From: Paragonimus westermani
Taxonomy: Eukaryota; Platyhelminthes; Trematoda; Plagiorchiida; Troglotrematidae
Length of the DNA stretch: 64,000 bases
Reading direction: 5' to 3'
NCBI GenBank assembly: GCA_008508345.1
Contig: QNGE01000850.1
Span: 122,288-186,287 of the forward strand
The position numbers and the translations under genes are program-made. How positions within the stretch are numbered: the stretch's first letter is position 1; each line of letters begins with the position of its first letter. The notes under the pieces were generated by a model. It searched no databases. It worked only from the letters and a program-made list of their open reading frames with translations, and had not been told where the DNA came from. Positions 61,714-64,000 of the stretch are shown in pieces.

Positions 61714-62112
61714 CTAAAACCTAAGGGTAAATTGATCAAATTCCTCACTTTTTCTAAGTTTATTTTCTTCCTTGTTGTCCTCCCCACTCTGCTGACGGAA
61801 CTGTAGAAAGGTTTGAACAGTCCTGTTGGTAAAAGGACCATCCTCGCCTATATCCCTATAAGGCACAAGGTGTGTTAAACCCAATACAGAACCATCAGGG
61901 TACAACTCTAATTACAGACAGAAGATCATTTTGTCACAGCTTGCGATCCATGCACACGTGCAAAAGAATTGTTCAGGCAGACCCTTCAACTTTTGTGGCA
62001 CAGTTTCACCCAAATAACAAGAAGCCCGAAGAAGCCTGATTTGTTCCATGTGGATGGACACGTTCCTCATGTGTGTTCTTTTAGTCGCGCCGCCAGTGAT
62101 ATTTACTGACAT
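61714..62112 (-). pseudogene. Unidentified coding-like segment with one in-frame stop
   Basis: A single minus-strand frame of 133 codons is interrupted only by one TAA (61,912-61,914): MSVNITGGATKRTHMRNVSI...KMIFCL, stop, then ELYPDGSVLGLTHLVPYRDI...DQFTLRF and a TAG. Composition is protein-like on both sides of the stop. A GTAATT lies exactly over the stop and could be a donor. I recognise no family. Confidence 0.3.
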
Positions 62113-62339
62113 TTTTGTATCAGTCTATGTTCCACCCATCGATTGCGTCTACACTGTTAAATGATAGAAAACTGAGAGGACTCAACGATAACGGTCGTTT
62201 GCAGTGAGAATCTGGCGAGTAACAAGATACAGTTGTTTCACTTTTGGAACTCACTTCGCATGTTTGCGAATAAATAGGGAATCATTTTCTAGATTATATT
62301 CTTCTTTGAATCCAACAAACGAATAGTTACTTGACTTTT

Positions 62340-62665
62340 TTTAATAAGGCCGATCCAATTAATCTGACAGTGGGAAGTACCGGGATATTTACCGCGTATC
62401 CCCTTGAAGTGATCAGACAATCTGAACTTCGTTCGGGAATCAAATCTCGCCGAAATTTCGGGTATGGCTTTTCAGACATGATACCTGTGTGTCCACTGGC
62501 CCACAGTTTTTCACAGCAAACTGGATCGAGGTTCAAGTTTCCGTCAGAAACCGGGTCGTACATTTCTTCGGAGGTCCACACAAGGACAAAAGCTTTAACC
62601 TGTTTTTATCATTTAAATAGACTGGAAGTGAAACCTTTCCTGAATGCAAAAGCTGTAGTCGTTTG
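62340..62665 (+). mobile_element. Possible distant SINE relative
   Basis: A B-box-like GGGAATCAAATCTCG near 62,437 and a tail-like GGAAGTGAAACCTTTCCTGA...ATGCAAAAGCTGTAG near 62,625-62,660 resemble the SINE B box and tail (ATCCGAATGCGAAGGCTGCG). The spacing is longer and the hammerhead is not recognisable. The open frames on both strands here have no motif. Confidence 0.25.
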
Positions 62666-63545
62666 GAATGCTGTGTTCAACTTTGAATAACCGGAATCAC
62701 CTTATGTGCTGAACGATCAGATTCGAGTAAACAACTTTAATTTAGTAGAGGCTTGAACATATTCAACAGTCGTAATATAAGCGATTATCTGTGATCATAA
62801 TCTCCCTCCTGATTATCATGAACTTCTTGCATGCCTTTTTAGCAGAAACACATACTGAACCACAATAAAATCTCAAATTCCCGTGTTTTCCTCTAAATCT
62901 ACTGTGAGCTGTTAAGTAACAAGTGGTTATATTACTTGGCCGACCTTTTTGATTGTTGTGTATTAGGAATTTTACAGTGCTAACATACTCTGGCAAAACC
63001 ATGTCAACTTTCGTTTAAATTCTCAAGTATGAATCCAACCTGCGCAAATCATGAAAGTGACTAGCAAAGCAACTGGCTAATTGTCGACCAAACAGTAATA
63101 TCAGAAATTTTCTACACATAAATCTCTGAAAACAAAGGTCACTGACTCACGATGGAAAATGGATGATCCATGACTAGGTTGGCAGTTTGATATGATATCA
63201 CTCACTCTCGTATCTGGAGAAATGAGTGAGAATTATTTGAAATTTATACTAAACGACAGCCAATGAGAAAGTTTTAGCGGACGCACGTTCACAGCAACCA
63301 ATCATCACATAGTTGGTAATCTATGCTAGAGATGCTCAAGTGGTTGGGGTAATCATAAAAATTGTGACCGATTTCGCATACGGCGGGGCTGAACGCAAAA
63401 CTAAATTGAAGTGGTTCATATACAGGTTAGAAAGAGGCATGGAAACTACAGCTGATGAATAGTATGCTAAAATTCATGAAGATAAAGAGCTTCTGGCTGA
63501 TTTTTCTTCAACAGTTAAGTAGTTAAAAATCAGAAGACCGGTTTT
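62666..63545. other. No supported feature
   Basis: Non-coding. Confidence 0.5.
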
Positions 63546-63584
63546 GCAAGATGGTATACCATTTCGTATGTTCTCGTCAGTTGC
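63546..63584 (-). ncRNA. Hammerhead-like motif downstream of a PLE endonuclease
   Basis: On the minus strand: stem I GCAA (63,581-63,584) with TTGC (63,546-63,549), core CTGACGA, a GAACATAC segment as stem-loop II, GAA, stem III ATGG/CCAT around TATA, then C17 at 63,550, so cleavage is predicted between 63,550 and 63,549. Stem II has only one good pair, so activity is doubtful. It lies about 100 bases past the end of the PLE endonuclease frame on the same strand, where PLE hammerheads are expected. Confidence 0.6.
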
Positions 63585-63674
63585 TAACAGATAACAGCGG
63601 TGAAAATCAAAATACATTTAAGCGAATTAAGTTCATGCATCAAGTCAATGTATACACTGGTCTGTCATTGGTCA

Positions 63675-64000
63675 AAACCATGGCAGACGGAGGTTCAAGG
63701 TCAACAACTTTTACACGCAGAGGACCGGCTTGCTACGCCTGACTAGCAGCGCTTCGAGTGATTTAAGAATGACAGGCTTGTGATGACGCATCAACACGCG
63801 CAAAGCGTTTGTCGGGTCGATTACATGACCGGTCTCTAGCAGGTGTCTGGCGATCGAACAAGCCGGTTTGCGTTGTTTGGTAGGGTCGCGTCGGGTCACA
63901 CCACACATCAAGTCCTCGGTATACTTGGGCACGTGTTCCTTCATTCTAAGTCGCAGGGATCGATCAGTTCTGCCAATGTAACCGTCACCGCAGCTGCAGG
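63675..64000 (-). mobile_element. Penelope-like element, GIY-YIG endonuclease end (cut by window edge)
   Basis: The minus strand from the window edge reads CSCGDGYIGRTDRSLRLRMK and EHVPKY, then ARHLLETGHVIDPTNALRVL, LEALLVRRSKPVLCV, one TAA, and KLLTLNLRLPW. This is the C-terminal PLE GIY-YIG domain with its Cys pair, YIGRT, the EH step and the HLLETGH segment intact. The only lesion visible is the TAA, at the place where the family usually has Gln (LC.QK), a single C-to-T change. It is the youngest-looking PLE in the window; the RT part lies to the right of the edge. Confidence 0.9.

Noticed and set aside
1..64000. CRISPR arrays, operons, bacterial promoters, rRNA genes
   Set aside because: No spaced direct-repeat array or rRNA-like sequence is seen, and the spliced protease and retroelements show this is animal DNA.

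Overview
This window is animal nuclear DNA: AT-rich, intron-dominated and loaded with old retroelements. Penelope-like elements (PLEs), non-LTR retrotransposon remnants and tRNA-like SINEs that carry hammerhead ribozymes fit a flatworm, most likely a digenean trematode; hammerhead SINEs are known from schistosomes. The assignment is inference. Most open frames have no intact gene behind them: in 64 kb of this composition, dozens of stop-to-stop frames over 100 codons are expected by chance, so I used family motifs, splice signals and phase agreement instead.

The one convincing host gene is on the minus strand and covers at least 1,061-25,797. It encodes an S1 (trypsin-like) serine protease in five visible exons: short pro-region plus activation site (25,646-25,797), a large insertion followed by the catalytic His (12,587-12,849), a 40-nt micro-exon (10,052-10,091), the catalytic Asp and GWG region (9,646-9,952), and the segment ending at the specificity-pocket Asp (1,061-1,215). 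The catalytic-Ser exon (GDSGGP) is not visible and should lie beyond the left edge. All splice phases agree once the micro-exon is included. A phase-compatible candidate upstream exon sits at 31,239-31,339, so the gene may be larger and modular.

The introns and the right half hold mobile elements. 2.65-3.29 kb: an inverted plus tandem cluster of SINEs with a nearly perfect hammerhead ribozyme; decayed relatives lie near 4.6, 29.2-29.5, 30.1-30.4, 34.7 and 41.1 kb. 5.9-6.9 kb: a decayed non-LTR reverse transcriptase. 13.6-15.8 kb: two PLE copies head to head forming a palindrome, abutted by a second, more complete PLE with a GIY-YIG domain. 33.43-33.60 kb: an inverted pair of PLE-type hammerhead-like motifs. 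48.8-52.3 kb: a possible ORF1 remnant and an RTE-like endonuclease/RT relic. 57.45-59.43 kb: two PLE copies of opposite orientation. 63.55-64.0 kb: a younger PLE end with an almost intact GIY-YIG domain and a hammerhead-like motif just downstream.

The common theme is self-cleaving RNA: hammerhead motifs occur both in SINEs and at PLE ends, and both element types repeatedly sit in inverted arrangements. The most unusual host feature is a roughly 65-residue, helix-rich insertion in the 37-loop of the serine protease.
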